DNA from: Chaunax sp. Z400
Taxonomy: Eukaryota; Chordata; Actinopteri; Lophiiformes; Chaunacidae
DNA: 64,000 nt
Reading direction: 5' to 3'
Assembly: GCA_037577475.1 (NCBI GenBank)
Contig: CM075184.1
Span: 33,498,094-33,562,093, forward strand
Part shown: positions 1 through 12,169 of the stretch, in pieces
Position numbering within the stretch: position 1 is the stretch's first letter
How the letters are laid out: each line of letters opens with the position of its first letter
Position numbers and translations under genes: made by a program
The notes under the pieces: model-generated
Told to the model about the DNA's origin: nothing
Seen by the model: only the letters and a program-made list of their open reading frames with translations
The model's database searches: none

Positions 1-89
1 TGTAGAAAATCCTTACTAGTCCAAACTAGTATTACAGTATGTGTGACAGATGTGTGTCTCTCACACATATTGTGATGGTGATGACTCAC

Positions 90-1893
90 TGAGTTTGATT
101 TGAGGGTGAGATGCTCTCCTTCCTGCTCCAGAGTGATGGGCTGAGACTTTAGGGGAGGGGAGAGTGTGAGGTCCCTGTGCAGCGGCCACTCCTCCAGCTC
201 TGCCCCCACATTCAGGTTGTCCAGCATCTGCACAGAGTCCATGGATCCCTCTCTGACCGGCCGAAGGCCTCTGGATCTCAGCCTGTTGTTTTTGGGGGCC
301 GGGGACTCCTGGTCCAGCCCCCGAGACACCTGCGAGTCCGGACATTGAAGCCTCATATCAACCGTATAGTCATTCATCCGCTCCTCGTCCTGCTCTGTGA
401 GGCGAGAGTGGGCAGGGCTCCATCTATGGGTGCTTTCAGGAGTCCAGCCCCCGGTGAGGCCATCAAGCCTTTGGTCGATTACAGCATGCTCACTAAGCCT
501 GTGGTTGGAGGGGTTGTGCTGCTTTGGATGGTGGTTGGAGTAGACATGCTCTCGAGGGTTGTAACTGGAGGACACATGGTCCTTTGCATTGTGATTGGCA
601 GAGATATAATCTTGGGACTTGTGATTGGAAGAAGCATTTTCAGAAGTCTTGTGATTGGACATGTTATGTTCCAAGGCCTTGTGATTGGATAAAATGTGCA
701 CCTGCGGCTTGTAGTTGGAAGAGGCGTGGTCGCAGGTCTTGTGATTGGTGGAAGAATGATCCCATGTTTTGTGATTGGAGGACGGCTGCTCCCCTGACTT
801 GTGATTGGAGGAGGCATGCTTGAAGGGCTTTTGGTTGGACAAGGAATGCTCCCACGCTCTGTAAGAGGAAGCGTGGTCCCGGGACTTGTGGTTGGACAAG
901 GATTTCTCTCGTGGTTTATGGTTGGACACAGGCGCTTGCTCGTGGCCGTTAATTTGACGCTCCTGCTCCTCCAGAAGGGAGGGTGTGGTGGAGCGGCTGC
1001 TGCCTCCTCGGTCCAGATAAACGTCATCAGTCCAATTGTTAGCCCCTCCCCTCGGAATATCCATCCCCCGCCCCTCCACCAGCACCTGGATCTCGGCCCC
1101 GCCCTGATCATCAACGGCACTCTGGCGCATGAAGCAAGCATTTCTAGGACGATGGGCATGCTTGGGCGGACTGTGGGGGGGCGAGGTGGGTACGCTCAGC
1201 ACGGGGCTGAGTTCAGGTGTTATTACAGGCGGCGTGGTGTCCGGAGTGCACAGCTCTGGACTGTCTGTTCCTGTGGAGATCACCTCATGGTCTTTGTCCT
1301 TGGCGTCCTGGTGCTTGGGCCTCTGACATTCGAGCCCTGTGAAAACAGTTGGAGAACAGCTCCAGTGAAGTGATTTGGCACAAATCCACAGCGACCTACA
1401 GAGTGTGTGTGTCAGTAACATGCAGGGCAACAAAAGGAGAGACCATCACTGATGGCTTAGAGAGGATCATCCTCTGTAGTTTATTATGAGATTAAAATAT
1501 GAATGTAAACAGAGTCTAATAAATCTTTACTTAAACATGTTCTTAAGTACATTTAATACATTATCAGCTGTATATTGGTGCAGTAACATGTCTCTTCCCC
1601 TCTCTGTTGCTGTACTACAACCCAATACATCCTAGATTTTAATCTCACAGAACAGGATTATGATCCGAATCTTGATCCACTTGTACATAATGGTGTAACA
1701 TCAGGAGCTGTCCATTTGCCTTTTATTATTTTTCATGATATTAGCAGAATGTAGAAAAATCTTGCAATATTGAAAAAAGGGGGGGAAAAAAGTGATCCAG
1801 AATCTGCATCCGTACAAATTTTCCTTGGTCCAAGAACCATCACTATCTTTCAGACAAACACAAACAAACAAACAGACAAATGTGGGTGATCAC

Positions 1894-1936
<43 letters not shown>

Positions 1937-4900
1937 ATTTTATTTATGATGATTCACATGATCTCCTTAAACTCTTGTTGGTGGAGGTAAAAATGTCACA
2001 TGCAGTTTTCTAGAAATGCATCTGACTGATAATAAAGAACCAGCATGTGTGAAAGCTGAAATGTTATCTCCTCACCGTTTCCATAGATGTGAAAAGAGGG
2101 AGAGAGCTCTTTGGCAGCTATCCGGGCCAGTCGACACTCCTCTGTGGCCTTCTGTGCCACTCCTTCAGCTGCCTCTGCCTTCCCTCGAGCGTGGCTCATC
2201 CTGAACAGGACAGGTGGAAACACTGCAGTCAAAAAGGGCTCAAGCTCTGAAGGTTAATAGCTGCTTTAACACATCCTGTTCAAGGCGGGTTTGTTGCTCC
2301 CTTATTGCACCTCACCGTTTTGCATCAATGTTAACATAAACAAACATAATGGGGGTCATTGTTGTTCTTCCTCTGAGCCGGTAGTGGAGGTAGTACCAGC
2401 GCCGAAACGAGGAGGCGGTAGGACAGGATAGGAGGGTGACTAGCAACCAGGAGATTTAAGTCAAGTCAATTTTATTTATTCATTCATATAGCATCAAACT
2501 ACAACAAAAGTTGTCGGATGCCAAAAGACCAGGCCTAGACCACCTTTGTTTTTTCAATTTCCCCATGAACAAGCACTTGGCAACAAGCGGCGACTTGTCT
2601 TGTGCTATGCTCATACTGAATGTGACGCAATGGAAAGTCAATGGAAAGCCAGGACTTGACACGAGTAGTCGTAAATTTTTGCTTGGTGCATGAATGACGC
2701 AAATGAGCTAATTTCACGTTATTTAGATCTTTCGCGCAAGTTGAACATTTTCAACTCAGGTGAGAAATTCGCTGTGACTCGAAAGCCTATCAGTGATGAG
2801 ATTCTCCAGACGTCAGTAGGACGTTAATGCAGAAGTGGAAGACAAGCTTATCGTAGCTGTGTGTGGACACCCAGAGCTGTCTGTGTGCCGACGGATCATT
2901 TGGTGAACCCAGACACGCCGATGTATCTGTGACACACCAAACACAAGGCAGTAGTTGTGTTGACTTCAGTCATGGTTGATGCCAGGAGGAAATGGCAGTT
3001 GCACGAATGATGCAAGTAACCTAACTCTTAGCTTATTGAATTTTAATTATTCTGTGAATGTCCAGCATTTATTTTATTGGTCTTGTCTGTTTTATTTTAC
3101 TGTTTTTAAATTGATTTTGACACAGAAAAGATTCCATATTTGGTGCTCTTTCTCTTCATGCTTTGCTGTAAATCTGACCTTGACATGGCAATCTCTGCTT
3201 TCTGCTTGGCGATGTCTGCAGCCTTCTCAGCAGCTTCGACAGCCCGGTCCACCTTCTCCCTTATTTTACTGGCCCTCAGTGGGATCAGGTTCTTTCGTTT
3301 GCCGCTCACCAACACATTCTGCTTGTACTTTCCTTCCTCCTTGGTACCATCAGGGAAGGTGGTGCATCCATATCCATGCCTCTTGTTCCCGGCCCATTCA
3401 CCTTCATAATGCAGGCCGTCCGAGCGCCGGCTCACGCCCCAGCCGGCCCTTTGGTCGCTCCTCCACTCACCAGCATACATTTCTGTCACAGTGGCATCCA
3501 CAGGAGCGCCCTGCTCATTCTCACTAGCGTTGGAGTGGATGTCAGACGCAGCGGAGCTGATGGTGCTCATGCCGGCTTCACTGCAGAAGGAGCTCTGTTT
3601 GCTGAGCTGACTGGCCAAAGAGCTTTTGGACTCAGAGCGCCGCAGCTTCAGGCCACTCAGGATGGACTGGCGGAAGCGGCCTTTTCTCTTCCTCTGGCGT
3701 TCAGCTTCACTCAGAGATGTCAGAGCGAACCCACCTCGTCCCACTGGGCTCCCGGCCAAGCCGGCAGCCACCCCGTCAGTGGGAGAGGTGGCGGTGCCGT
3801 CCTCCAGCACAGCCGGAGGGCCGTGGCTGTGCTCAGAGCGAAGGGAGTTTATGGATGTTCGCAAAGGGAAGAGGATGATGGCCGCCATGCCATACGGCAC
3901 ACTCTGCCGCACACCATAGCCGTGACGCATTCCACCAAGCCACTGGCCCTGGTAGGTTCCTGAGACACAAACAGGGATACAAGAAGAGTCAGGATGGGCA
4001 ATATATGGAGTAAAACATGTTTTACAAATGCCCTATGATCCTCCGACAAACATATTGTCCTTTGTCCAAATACAAAACACCATAACATAAAAACACATTT
4101 TTAAAAAACATGTCAATCAAACAAACACGCAACATATTACTATTATGTCATACTTCATCATCAAATACATATAATAAATAAATAATAAATAAATACTGAC
4201 GTGAACACCATCGATCATTTAGTAACAAAAAGCTAAATGAAAAAGGAGACACCAATAATTTGGAGGAGGCAATTTGTCAAATTTGCAAAAGAGAAAAGAA
4301 GCGGTCGAGACTCATTCTGGTCGGGAATACAAGCGACAAAATGCGTGTCCTCTGTAGAGCGGCTGGACTCTACTTTTCGACCGACTGAGGCTCAGCTTCC
4401 CTTTAAATTGGCTCATAGCACCACCTGCTGTAGTGGAGGACCAATTACTCAGCACTTTGAGTTTTGTGAGAAAAACCTGAAACCTGAAAGATGCAAAGAT
4501 TGTACCAAAAGTCTAATAAAAAACGGTTTTGGCTTAGTAGGAAATGTTCTGTTGTTTCTGAAGCTTGATGTAATATGTTGTGTATTTGTTTGATTGACAT
4601 CCTCTGGCAACAGTTTTCACTAAGAATCCAGCAGATAGCTGCAGCCCAAATGTCTAAAAGTATGTCTAACAGTGTCTCCTGATGTGAGCTGTGATACAAA
4701 CAGTGTGACGTAAATATGACAACAACAGAGAGGCCATTCTTGTGTAAATGTTGATGTGCAATATGTGAATATGAATAAAATGAATAAAAATGGTGGCATG
4801 AGCGATGAAAACAAATCAAAGAAACATTTAAAATAAAACCACCAGATATTTATCCAGAAAACAACATGTTTGTTAAAAACAGTGTGTATTTATGGAGTGA

Positions 4901-7900
4901 ATATTAATTTACGTCTGTTTATGTGCTGTTTAAGATCTGGCAGATGAGACAGAGTGGCTGTCTGGAAAATAAACATACTACAGAGAGAGTGTGTGTTCAG
5001 TGGTGGAGAAAGTTCATATTTATAGTGTGATACAAATACTACACTATAAACTCTGTTACTCTGTTTTGTTTGACTGCCTCTCTAATCTAAATGAGGGTTT
5101 TGGTTTACATCAGTCAGCATCCTGGTCACTAGTTCAGGCAGATACTGCATAATGTTAGCATGTAGTGAATGTGGAGCTGTCCATGGTGCTGAAATCAAAT
5201 AGATGATAATAACATACTCTGGTGTCTCAGAGGTTTAAGTTTACTGAGAATATACTTTTCCTAATCTTGTTTTCCCGATTGTGGGCCTCTGTGTAACATC
5301 TCAACCTAATGTGAGCTATTGTGATAAAAGTGACGCGTTGCTGTGTCTGTTGTGTCAATCCTGAATAAATAGCTGTACCTTGGAAAATATCATTGTCTTC
5401 ATTGTCACAAAACGGACTATTGCAAAAGGTATGGTTAATTTTTTTTGCATATGATCCAAATTGTTTTATGAAAAATAAAGATTTTTTTAAAAAATTGGTA
5501 AAACAGGTTGAGCCAAAATTGGGTTGACATGTATGATTATGAACTTTACTTATTTCAGCTTTGACTTTTAAGCCATAGAAACAAGTTGAGAATGTTTATA
5601 ATGTATGTTGACATTTTTTTTTAATAAGCATGAATCTGTCTGTATTTTCACCTTTACCTGTGCTTGTTGCAGTTTCAGTAGCAGCAGCACTGATGTATGG
5701 CAGTCAGTAGCATATGTATAGCAATTTTAATATAAGCAGCAGGCATTCAAAAAAAAAAGGGGGGGGGGGGGGCGCTGTGCCCCACTATAGGTCTGAATGT
5801 CTAGCAACGCCCCTGAACGGTATTTGAGTAAATGTACTCTACAAAACCTGTATCACATCATATCTTGGTAAAAAAGTATTTTTCTCTTTAACTAGCCTTA
5901 TAAGCAATAGTAATATATGAACTGTGTGCAGTTAGTGGTTAGTCTTACATTCAATACCTGAAATGTTTACTTATTTTATTTTTTATTTTTATCATCATTT
6001 AAAAGCTTTTTGATCTTCAGATTCGTTTCCTCACGGAACCGGAGCTATCCGCCGGTCTGAAGCCGGAACCGGACTGCCTCGCGCTTGGTTGACTTCTCCG
6101 GACATGCACGAGGCTGCATGTGGCCGATAATATATTAGTATTGATATTTTAATCAGCACGTGCTCTGTTGACAGGCCTATCAGTGTGTGTGTGAGAGAAC
6201 ATTTACTGGGTTGTGGAAAATGTGTCAGCTCTGCGTGCTACATTCACCTGTGCGTCTGCCACGTGAGTGGAAGAGAGGGCTCGAGCTGAAGGCGTGACGC
6301 ACTGTTTTCTTCTCTCACCATCTTTTTTTTCTTTCTTTTTTTCACCTTAGAGCCGAGTATTCAAAGAGCAGGTCTGACGATGTAACCTTAACGCTCGTGC
6401 TGGGTGACATTAATTTTTTTTTTTTTAAAACACCTCCCGGTAAAACCTCCACCTGCAGTAAAGAACCGTGTCGTTTTCTTTCCACCTGCATCACCGACCC
6501 TGCTTCTGTCATCCTGTCCTGCTCGGGGCTCGGAGGTCAGGCAGGTATCAAACGGCCTACATTACAAACCCCCCGAGGAAAAACACGAGACTGACACAAG
6601 CAGAGAGCCAATCAGAGAGCAGAAGAGCCGCGAGCTGCTCTCTAGTGACACGCTGACCTGCTGTCTCCACGTTACCATGGTGACAGAGGAGAGAGCTGTG
6701 AAGGTGTGTTTATATCTCTAAATACAAGTATATATTGGTATTGGTTTCTAATGTGCGTCATATGTGCTCTTTTTTAACATCCACAGCTTGTTTTCTAATC
6801 ATCCAATGATTAAGGCTGGTCCCAGAGAGACACCAGAGACCTCCACAGTCCTCCATGGTCCTCCACGGTCCTCCACAGTCCTCCACGGTCCTCCACAGTC
6901 CTCCAAAGTCCTCCACGGACCAAGTACGAGACAATGAGTTTCCTTTTGGTTGTTTTGTGTCACATTATAGTTGTTTTGGATCACTTTTTAATACTTTTGT
7001 GTCTTTCTAGTCGTCTCTTTGTAGTTATTTTAGAGCTATATTTAATTTCTTTGTAGTCATTTTGTGTATCAGTGGAAATTTTCTGCCTCATTGTAGTCAT
7101 TTTGTATCTCATGTATTTGTTCTCTTTTATTTTGAATCTCTTTTTAGTTTTTTAGCGTAGCTGTGGTGGTTTAGTGTGTTGTTGTAGTCATTTTGTGTGT
7201 TTAAAGTTATTAAGGACACGTCATCTGGCATCTCTGTAGTTGTTTTGGATCACTTTTATATAATTTGTCTTCCCTGTAGTCCTTTTGTGTCTCCTTGTCT
7301 TTGTTTTGCATCTCTCTGACTTTGCATCTCATGTGCTGGAGTTAGATTCTGGTGAAGCAGACCTTCCTGCTGCTGCTGATGGGAGGATAAAGAGAAGCTG
7401 TCTGAAAGTGTCCTACCACAGCAGATCCACACCGACCCCTCTTTTAATAAATATTACGCTGAACTCTACCTAACACTGTAGAAAATAGTGGATCCCAGGC
7501 GTCGTCTGAACCTTTGGGGGCTGTGCCTTGTAGGCCTGCTCAGTAATCTATTGATGCATATGGATGTGACCTACATGTTATTTATGTCATCTACATTAGA
7601 GATGTGTTACAGTGGCTTTTAGCAGCTGGCTAAGTAAGCAGGTTGTTCCACTTGTAAAATCAGTTCTTGGAACAGGAACCCGACATGTTTTATTCAGAGC
7701 AGTCAATCTGGATCATACTGGATGTTGGTGTGAAAACAGAAGCTCTAATACTCTAATAATCGGTTTTAGCAGCCTTACCTCCATCGGAGTAGGTTTCTGT
7801 GCCGTATCCATCCTGCAGCCCGTTGCTCCATGTCCCCTCATACCGGGCCCCACTGGCCGTGCTCTCCAACTGCCCGTAGCGACCTTTGAACCCCTGTGTC

Positions 7901-8160
7901 CACTCCCCTCTGTACTCCCAGCGGCCCTTGCTCTCCACTCCAATGCCATGCCGCTTACCCTGTGCCCAGGTTCCCTGGTAGCTGTTCCCGCTGGGCCATG
8001 TGTACACGCCCAGGACCTCAAACCCATGACTCCAGGCACCAGCATACTCCCCCTGACCCTGGGGCCCCGTGCAGACCCCTCGGCCATGGGCCTTACCCTG
8101 CTCCCACCCCCCACAGTACGACCCCCCGTCATCAAAGTCAAACCTGCCTCCAGTGGACAT
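90..8160 (-). CDS. jph3: junctophilin, JPH3-type (partial; last exon beyond left edge)
   Basis: Junctophilins tether the plasma membrane (MORN repeats) to the ER/SR (C-terminal helix) and bring Ca channels and ryanodine receptors together; JPH3 is the neuronal form. Exons read on the minus strand: 7779-8160, 3179-3959, 2076-2200 and 90-1336, all with GT-AG borders. They join into 845 codons ending exactly at a codon boundary. Residues 1-127 carry MORN motifs (LGVYTWPSGN, KRHGIGVESKG), and exon 2 carries GVRQSVPYGMA and more MORN units (YEGEWAGNKRHGYG). The alpha-helical stretch from about residue 350 (SKIREKVDRAVEAAE) to KELSPSF matches JPH3 better than JPH1, 2 or 4. The exon-4 end (LTLSPPLKSQPITLE) is also JPH3-like. 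The membrane-anchor exon should follow the donor at 88-89, off the window. Residues 567-716 are a 15-unit decapeptide repeat. I chose the ATG at 8160 because MSTGGRF matches the family N-terminus and no in-frame ATG lies just upstream. Which fish paralogue (a or b) this is cannot be told. Confidence 0.93.
480..926 (-). repeat. 15-unit 30-bp coding tandem repeat in jph3 exon 4
   Basis: On the minus strand, units begin at 926, 896, 866, 839, 809, 779, 749, 719, 689, 659, 629, 599, 569, 539 and 509. All are 30 bp except the third, which is 27 bp. They encode a decapeptide with consensus S-N-H-K-x-x-(D/E)-H-x-S. The reading frame stays open throughout. Because the period is a multiple of three, the other frames on both strands are also largely open here. 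Confidence 0.95.
1337..2075. other. jph3 intron 3 with AT microsatellite and old repeat
   Basis: This intron lies between jph3 exons 4 and 3. It contains a TAA trinucleotide run (about 1894-1934). It also holds a diffuse repeat around 1620-1850 with phrases such as 'gatccgaatcttgatccac' and 'gatccagaatctgcatcc', which recur elsewhere in the window (for example 16860-16940 and 41440-41540). Confidence 0.6.
1894..1934. repeat. (TAA)n microsatellite
   Basis: About 13 uninterrupted copies of a TAA/ATA trinucleotide in jph3 intron 3. Confidence 0.95.
2275..2450. repeat. dispersed repeat, copy 1 (pairs with about 27705-27930)
   Basis: Shares ordered blocks with 27705-27930: 'cctgttcaaggc', then a 'cctcacc...cat' stretch, then 'gaggcggtaggac' followed by GGATA/GGGAC and a 'gtgat/gtgac' block. 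Spacing is similar in both. This is most likely a diverged non-autonomous transposon. No coding capacity was seen. Confidence 0.6.
2459..2560. repeat. widespread teleost repeat fragment ('tcaattttatttat' type)
   Basis: The phrase 'aagtcaagtcaattttattt' followed by an 'agcatcaaactacaacaaaag' block and 'agaccaggcctagacca' is shared with 22999-23100. It is typical of a very common fish repeat of unclear family. Confidence 0.6.
2832..2910 (+). other. possible relic of a MADF-type transposon protein
   Basis: A short open stretch reads AEVEDKLIVAVCGHPELS before decaying to stop codons. It resembles the start of MADF domains, which accompany PIF/Harbinger transposons in fish. It is very short, has no ATG and lies in jph3 intron 2, so it is at most a fossil. 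Confidence 0.25.
5750..5815. repeat. A-run/G-run junction at the end of a dispersed repeat
   Basis: About ten A are followed by about 14 G, then 'cgctgtgccccactatagg'. This form is seen at the ends of common fish repeats. Family unassigned. Confidence 0.5.
6835..6919. repeat. decamer minisatellite (CCTCCACRGT)n
   Basis: About eight tandem copies of a 10-bp unit alternating CCTCCACAGT and CCTCCACGGT with minor variants, in jph3 intron 1. Confidence 0.9.
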
Positions 8161-8996
8161 GCATGAAACAGGTTTAGGCAAATCCTTAGAACCTCAAGAA
8201 AAAGAAAAAACAAGGACCTGGTTCATTCAGAAGTAGCACAGAAGGAGGAGGCCTCGCCAGATAGCATGGAGGTGCAGGGCCTCGACTCCTGTTCTCCTGT
8301 TATTTTAGGATATAAAACACCAGGTCCTGACTTTAAAATCAACAATCGGTGGCGAAAAAAGCATCACCTTACGATGGAGAAGCAGCCTAAGCCTCAGACC
8401 TGGAGTGACAAACGCAGCTGCCCTGCATGCTGCTTCCCATGGGCATGAAGGCTCAGAGTGCTTCTCATCCTCCTCCACTTCCTCCTCCACCTTCCTGCTC
8501 CACGCACTCTCGCAGGTCGCCGGCCCGTCGCCTCAGCCGTGCAGCGGGACGCTCCAGACAAGCAAGGCCTAGGCTTTTCCAGCACTCCCAGAGGCCCACA
8601 GAGCGGCGGCAGCAGCAGCAGCGACAGCTCAATCAGACATTACAGCATCCCCACATCCTTACCAAGCAGCGCACAGAGAAGGATGCAGGAGAGAGATGCT
8701 GCTGCACCTGCACACCATTAAAACACAGATAATTCTCTTAGCAATAGCATGGCCTGGAAACCAGCCATCCAGGCTCAGAGAGACACATCCATAACCACAC
8801 ACACCTCGTCAGACACAACGGAGAGTGAACATCTCTAATTTCTGCTGTGATGCACAGACGAGGCTCTCTCCTCTCCTGAGGATGTAAAGAGAGGGAGAGA
8901 TTATTCTCCCCCTTTTTCCTTTGTCCCCTGGATTGTTGTATCCCAATTCCACCAAGTCATCTGTCCTCTCTTGTTTTTCGGCCTCGCTCTTTCTCT

Positions 8997-9020
8997 TTCT
9001 ATCTCTCTCTCTCTCTCTCT
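8997..9020. repeat. (TC)n microsatellite
   Basis: Alternating CT run ('tctatctctctctctctctc') about 840 bp upstream of the jph3 start codon. Confidence 0.85.
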
Positions 9021-10399
9021 AAAATCTGCTCATTACAGGACTGTTCCACCCCAGCCAATACCCCTCCCCCACATACACACACTCCTTCTCGCAGCTCTTA
9101 AAGCGATAGAGGCTGAATGATGGTGCGAATAGCTGCATGTACGGAGCTCGCTGTTGTCTCCCTTTTGGGGATACGAGTCTGCTTTTCCTAATTATCCAGC
9201 CTCATTTCACTCTCTGCCTCTCACACTGAAATCTGGTCAGTCAGCAATCTGTGTCCCTGATAACTGGACGTTTGTGAGCTCCTTGATCCTGTGCCACCCT
9301 CTCCCAATATGTTGTGTCAGTCTCATAGGTGAGTAAATAAGCTGTGCTGAGACCCAGGCTTGCCTTCATTAAACAGCCACAAACCAGTGTGGTGCCAAAA
9401 TACCACCACAATCTGACAAGCAGTCAGATGGTAAATATTTTCCTAATCAATAACTGGAGCATAATGGTCCTGGAAATCTTTCTGTCACTGAACAAACCTT
9501 CTGCTGGTTCGTGTGGTGAAAATGAGACTAAACTTCAAAGTTTAGTTTATACGTAATTGATGAACATGAAGAAAAAGACACTCCCACCAAGTTGAATGAC
9601 TGTCAAGTAGATTTTGTGTAATCCACTAACCTCTTTGGTGGAGGTATTAACAAGATCTTAAATTTCTGATTTACTTTTAATAAAATAATACATTTTACAA
9701 AATGTAAAAACACATATTTAAAATGTTTAATTGTATATTGTATATTTCTATAAAATATTATTTTTTTATTGATTTTTTATTACATGTTTTCAATTATTTC
9801 AAATAATAATCTTTTATTAAATTTTCTTAAAATGTGTAATAATCACATTATTTAAGTTATTTAAATTTTTTTATTTAATTGTTTATTTTTTTTCTTGTCT
9901 GTGACCAGGTTTGCCTTATTTTTTTAAAAACAATTTAAAAAGGATAAAAGAGAAAATGTAAAAATGCTTTTATCATATTAATTCATAATATTTTAGACTT
10001 TTTAATTTAAAATTGTGTATCGATATTAATTTATCTATTTTTTTCCAGTTTGATTCTTTTATATATTTATGTGTCTCATTGTTGTGACTTGTGGGCTGTG
10101 GGGTTGGGATGGATTGACTTGGTGGAATGGTGCTGGGAACTAAAAGATGCATGTGTCATTGCAGTTGCATTATGTATATATTTGTACACAATCAATAAAT
10201 ATTTGATCACAAAAAAAAAGGAGAGTGGTATCACTATTCAGTCTGTTATCAGTCTGTTTTGCCCTGATTTTGTTTTTTTGTTTATTTAGATTTTTTGTTT
10301 TATTTAGTTTGTTATGGTTTTCAAGATTCAATGGTTTAATTGATCTTGCATGTTTAATATTTATCTCTTAGGACCATATTAGACAGAGATCATCACATT

Positions 10400-10445
10400 T
10401 TAAAGGAACAGTTCACCCAAAAATGAAAATCCAGTCATTTTGTTT
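10400..10445 (+). repeat. left end of the TTAAAGGAACAGTTCAC element family
   Basis: 'ttaaaggaacagttcaccc' is followed by 'aaaaatgaaaatccagtcat', the same terminus as the complete element at 47612-48044. No matching right end was seen nearby, so this copy is truncated. It sits just 3' of psmd13. Confidence 0.75.
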
Positions 10446-10658
10446 GTTGTTTTTGTTTTTAATCATGTTTTTAAACAATACTTTCTCTCCATATGTTGAG
10501 GGTAATAATGTTACAACCAACTGTTCATTGTGAAATACCACAGTTTGATTTACTGTTAATAAACAATAATCAGTGATGGTAACAGAAGAATAAACATACA
10601 ACAGACAGAAAAACAGTAGAAAATAGAACTAGTTGTGAAGAAGTGAGGGTGAGCTGGT

Positions 10659-12133
10659 TTAGGTGAGGATGTCGTGAGCCTGCTGCTCCACCAACATGGC
10701 CATGTTCTTAACGTCACCACACCAGAAGTCCAGACGCTCCTTCATCCCTTTGATCTGAAACAGGAGACAGTGACACTTTAGTGAGTAACAGTTCATGAAC
10801 TCTCCAGGAGTCTGTCTGATGTTCTCTGGATTCTGTGGAACACTTGAAAAACCTTCCTCTAAACACCCCCATGTTTTTGTGAGACAAGAGTCAGTTTCTC
10901 TTAATAAATGAACAAAAAGTCCACAAATACTTGTGTAACGAGTTTTAAACAATATTAATCAATTAATGGTTTGATTTGAGATTCATTTATTTGTGTCTGT
11001 CAAACATGTGAAACTGCAGGGTTCCCACTCTTTTCTTCAAATCATTTTCCAGGACTTTTCCAGTGAAGATCTTGCTGCTACAGTACTGATTACAGCCTGA
11101 TTATCGCACCATAAACTAATGCGGCCTCCACTTCTGGAATATTCCTGGTTTACCTGCTGCAACCACCGTCTTCAGATCCCACCAGAGACTTTCTATGAGA
11201 TTCAAGTCAGGCGACTCTGAGGTCTACTTGGGATCATTGTCCTTTTGGAACGGCCAATGACGACCAAGCTTCAGCTTCCTCACAGATTTGTAAATGTGTC
11301 TCTTATGAGGGATGATATTCAGGAGGTTGAATCATTTTGACACTGCAGTAGTCAGTAAAAGTTGCATTATGTGTGAAAAAAGAATTTAAATCTGTTGTAC
11401 TGAGTTATTTAAAATTGTTTGATTTGATTATTGCAAACAGCTGATAAATAGAATATTTTACCAATAACTCTAATAAGCAATGGGGGTATCAATAATTCTG
11501 CTTTCAGCTGAAGGTGTGCTAATGATACCAGTATAAAAAATGAGTGTGGAGCTCTGCGTCCATATGAACAAAACGAGGACTAACCTGCTGCAGGTCCAGC
11601 ACTCTGGGCTGCACCCAGGTCATCTGCACCTTCTGGTCCACCTCATCGATGTTACCTTTGATTAAGCCCACAGACAGAGCCTTCATCACCAGGAGCTCCA
11701 CCTGCAGGACACAAACACACAACATCACAAACGACTGCTTCCTTTTCATGTTGACAAAACATGTAAATTTAAATGTAACATCCAGGCATGAAAACAGCAA
11801 GTTTAAAAACAAGAAAAAAACTCTCAAATGACAAAAATCAATCATCACAAAAGGTTTTGACATTTACTGATGGGCTGATTGTCAGCTGACCTCATTAACA
11901 GGGATTTTGGCGCTCTGACCGATCTCAGTGAAGGTGAGCTGTCGGTGGTTTGCAGGACGAGTGAAAGTCATCTGGAAGAAAAGGAGATATTTTAAATGAA
12001 TTAATAGTATTGTTTTTTAACCTTCTAGGTGAAATCATGTACAATGTGTAAGAAAACTGTCAGACTGATTATCTGTGTTGTCAGAGCAGAAACTGGCATC
12101 AGATTCGTTTTGAAAACAGCAGCTTGGTGACAT

Positions 12134-12169
<36 letters not shown>

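Larger units (their letters stand above)
3960..7778. other. jph3 intron 1, no gene seen
   Basis: A 3.8-kb intron between jph3 exons 2 and 1. It holds a poly-A/poly-G junction (about 5750-5772) at the edge of a likely repeat end, and a decamer minisatellite at 6835-6919. No splice-consistent coding exon was recognised. Confidence 0.6.
8161..10658. other. intergenic spacer between jph3 5' end and psmd13 3' end
   Basis: The left part should contain the jph3 5' UTR and promoter, including a CT-rich tract at about 8985-9020. The region from 9650 to 10050 is strongly AT-rich. A short-element terminus with 'ttaaaggaacagttcaccc' begins at about 10400. The open frames here (for example 8427-8732) are short, partly low-complexity and match no family I know. 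Confidence 0.6.

Noticed and set aside
479..1159. Long open frames on both strands over jph3 exon 4 (226, 190 and 171 codons)
   Set aside because: They are by-products of the 30-bp repeat, which leaves several frames open. The spliced junctophilin frame is the one with family matches.
7612..8166. 184-codon plus-strand frame
   Set aside because: It is antisense to jph3 exon 1, whose MORN repeats are GC-rich and stop-poor on both strands. No domain was recognised.
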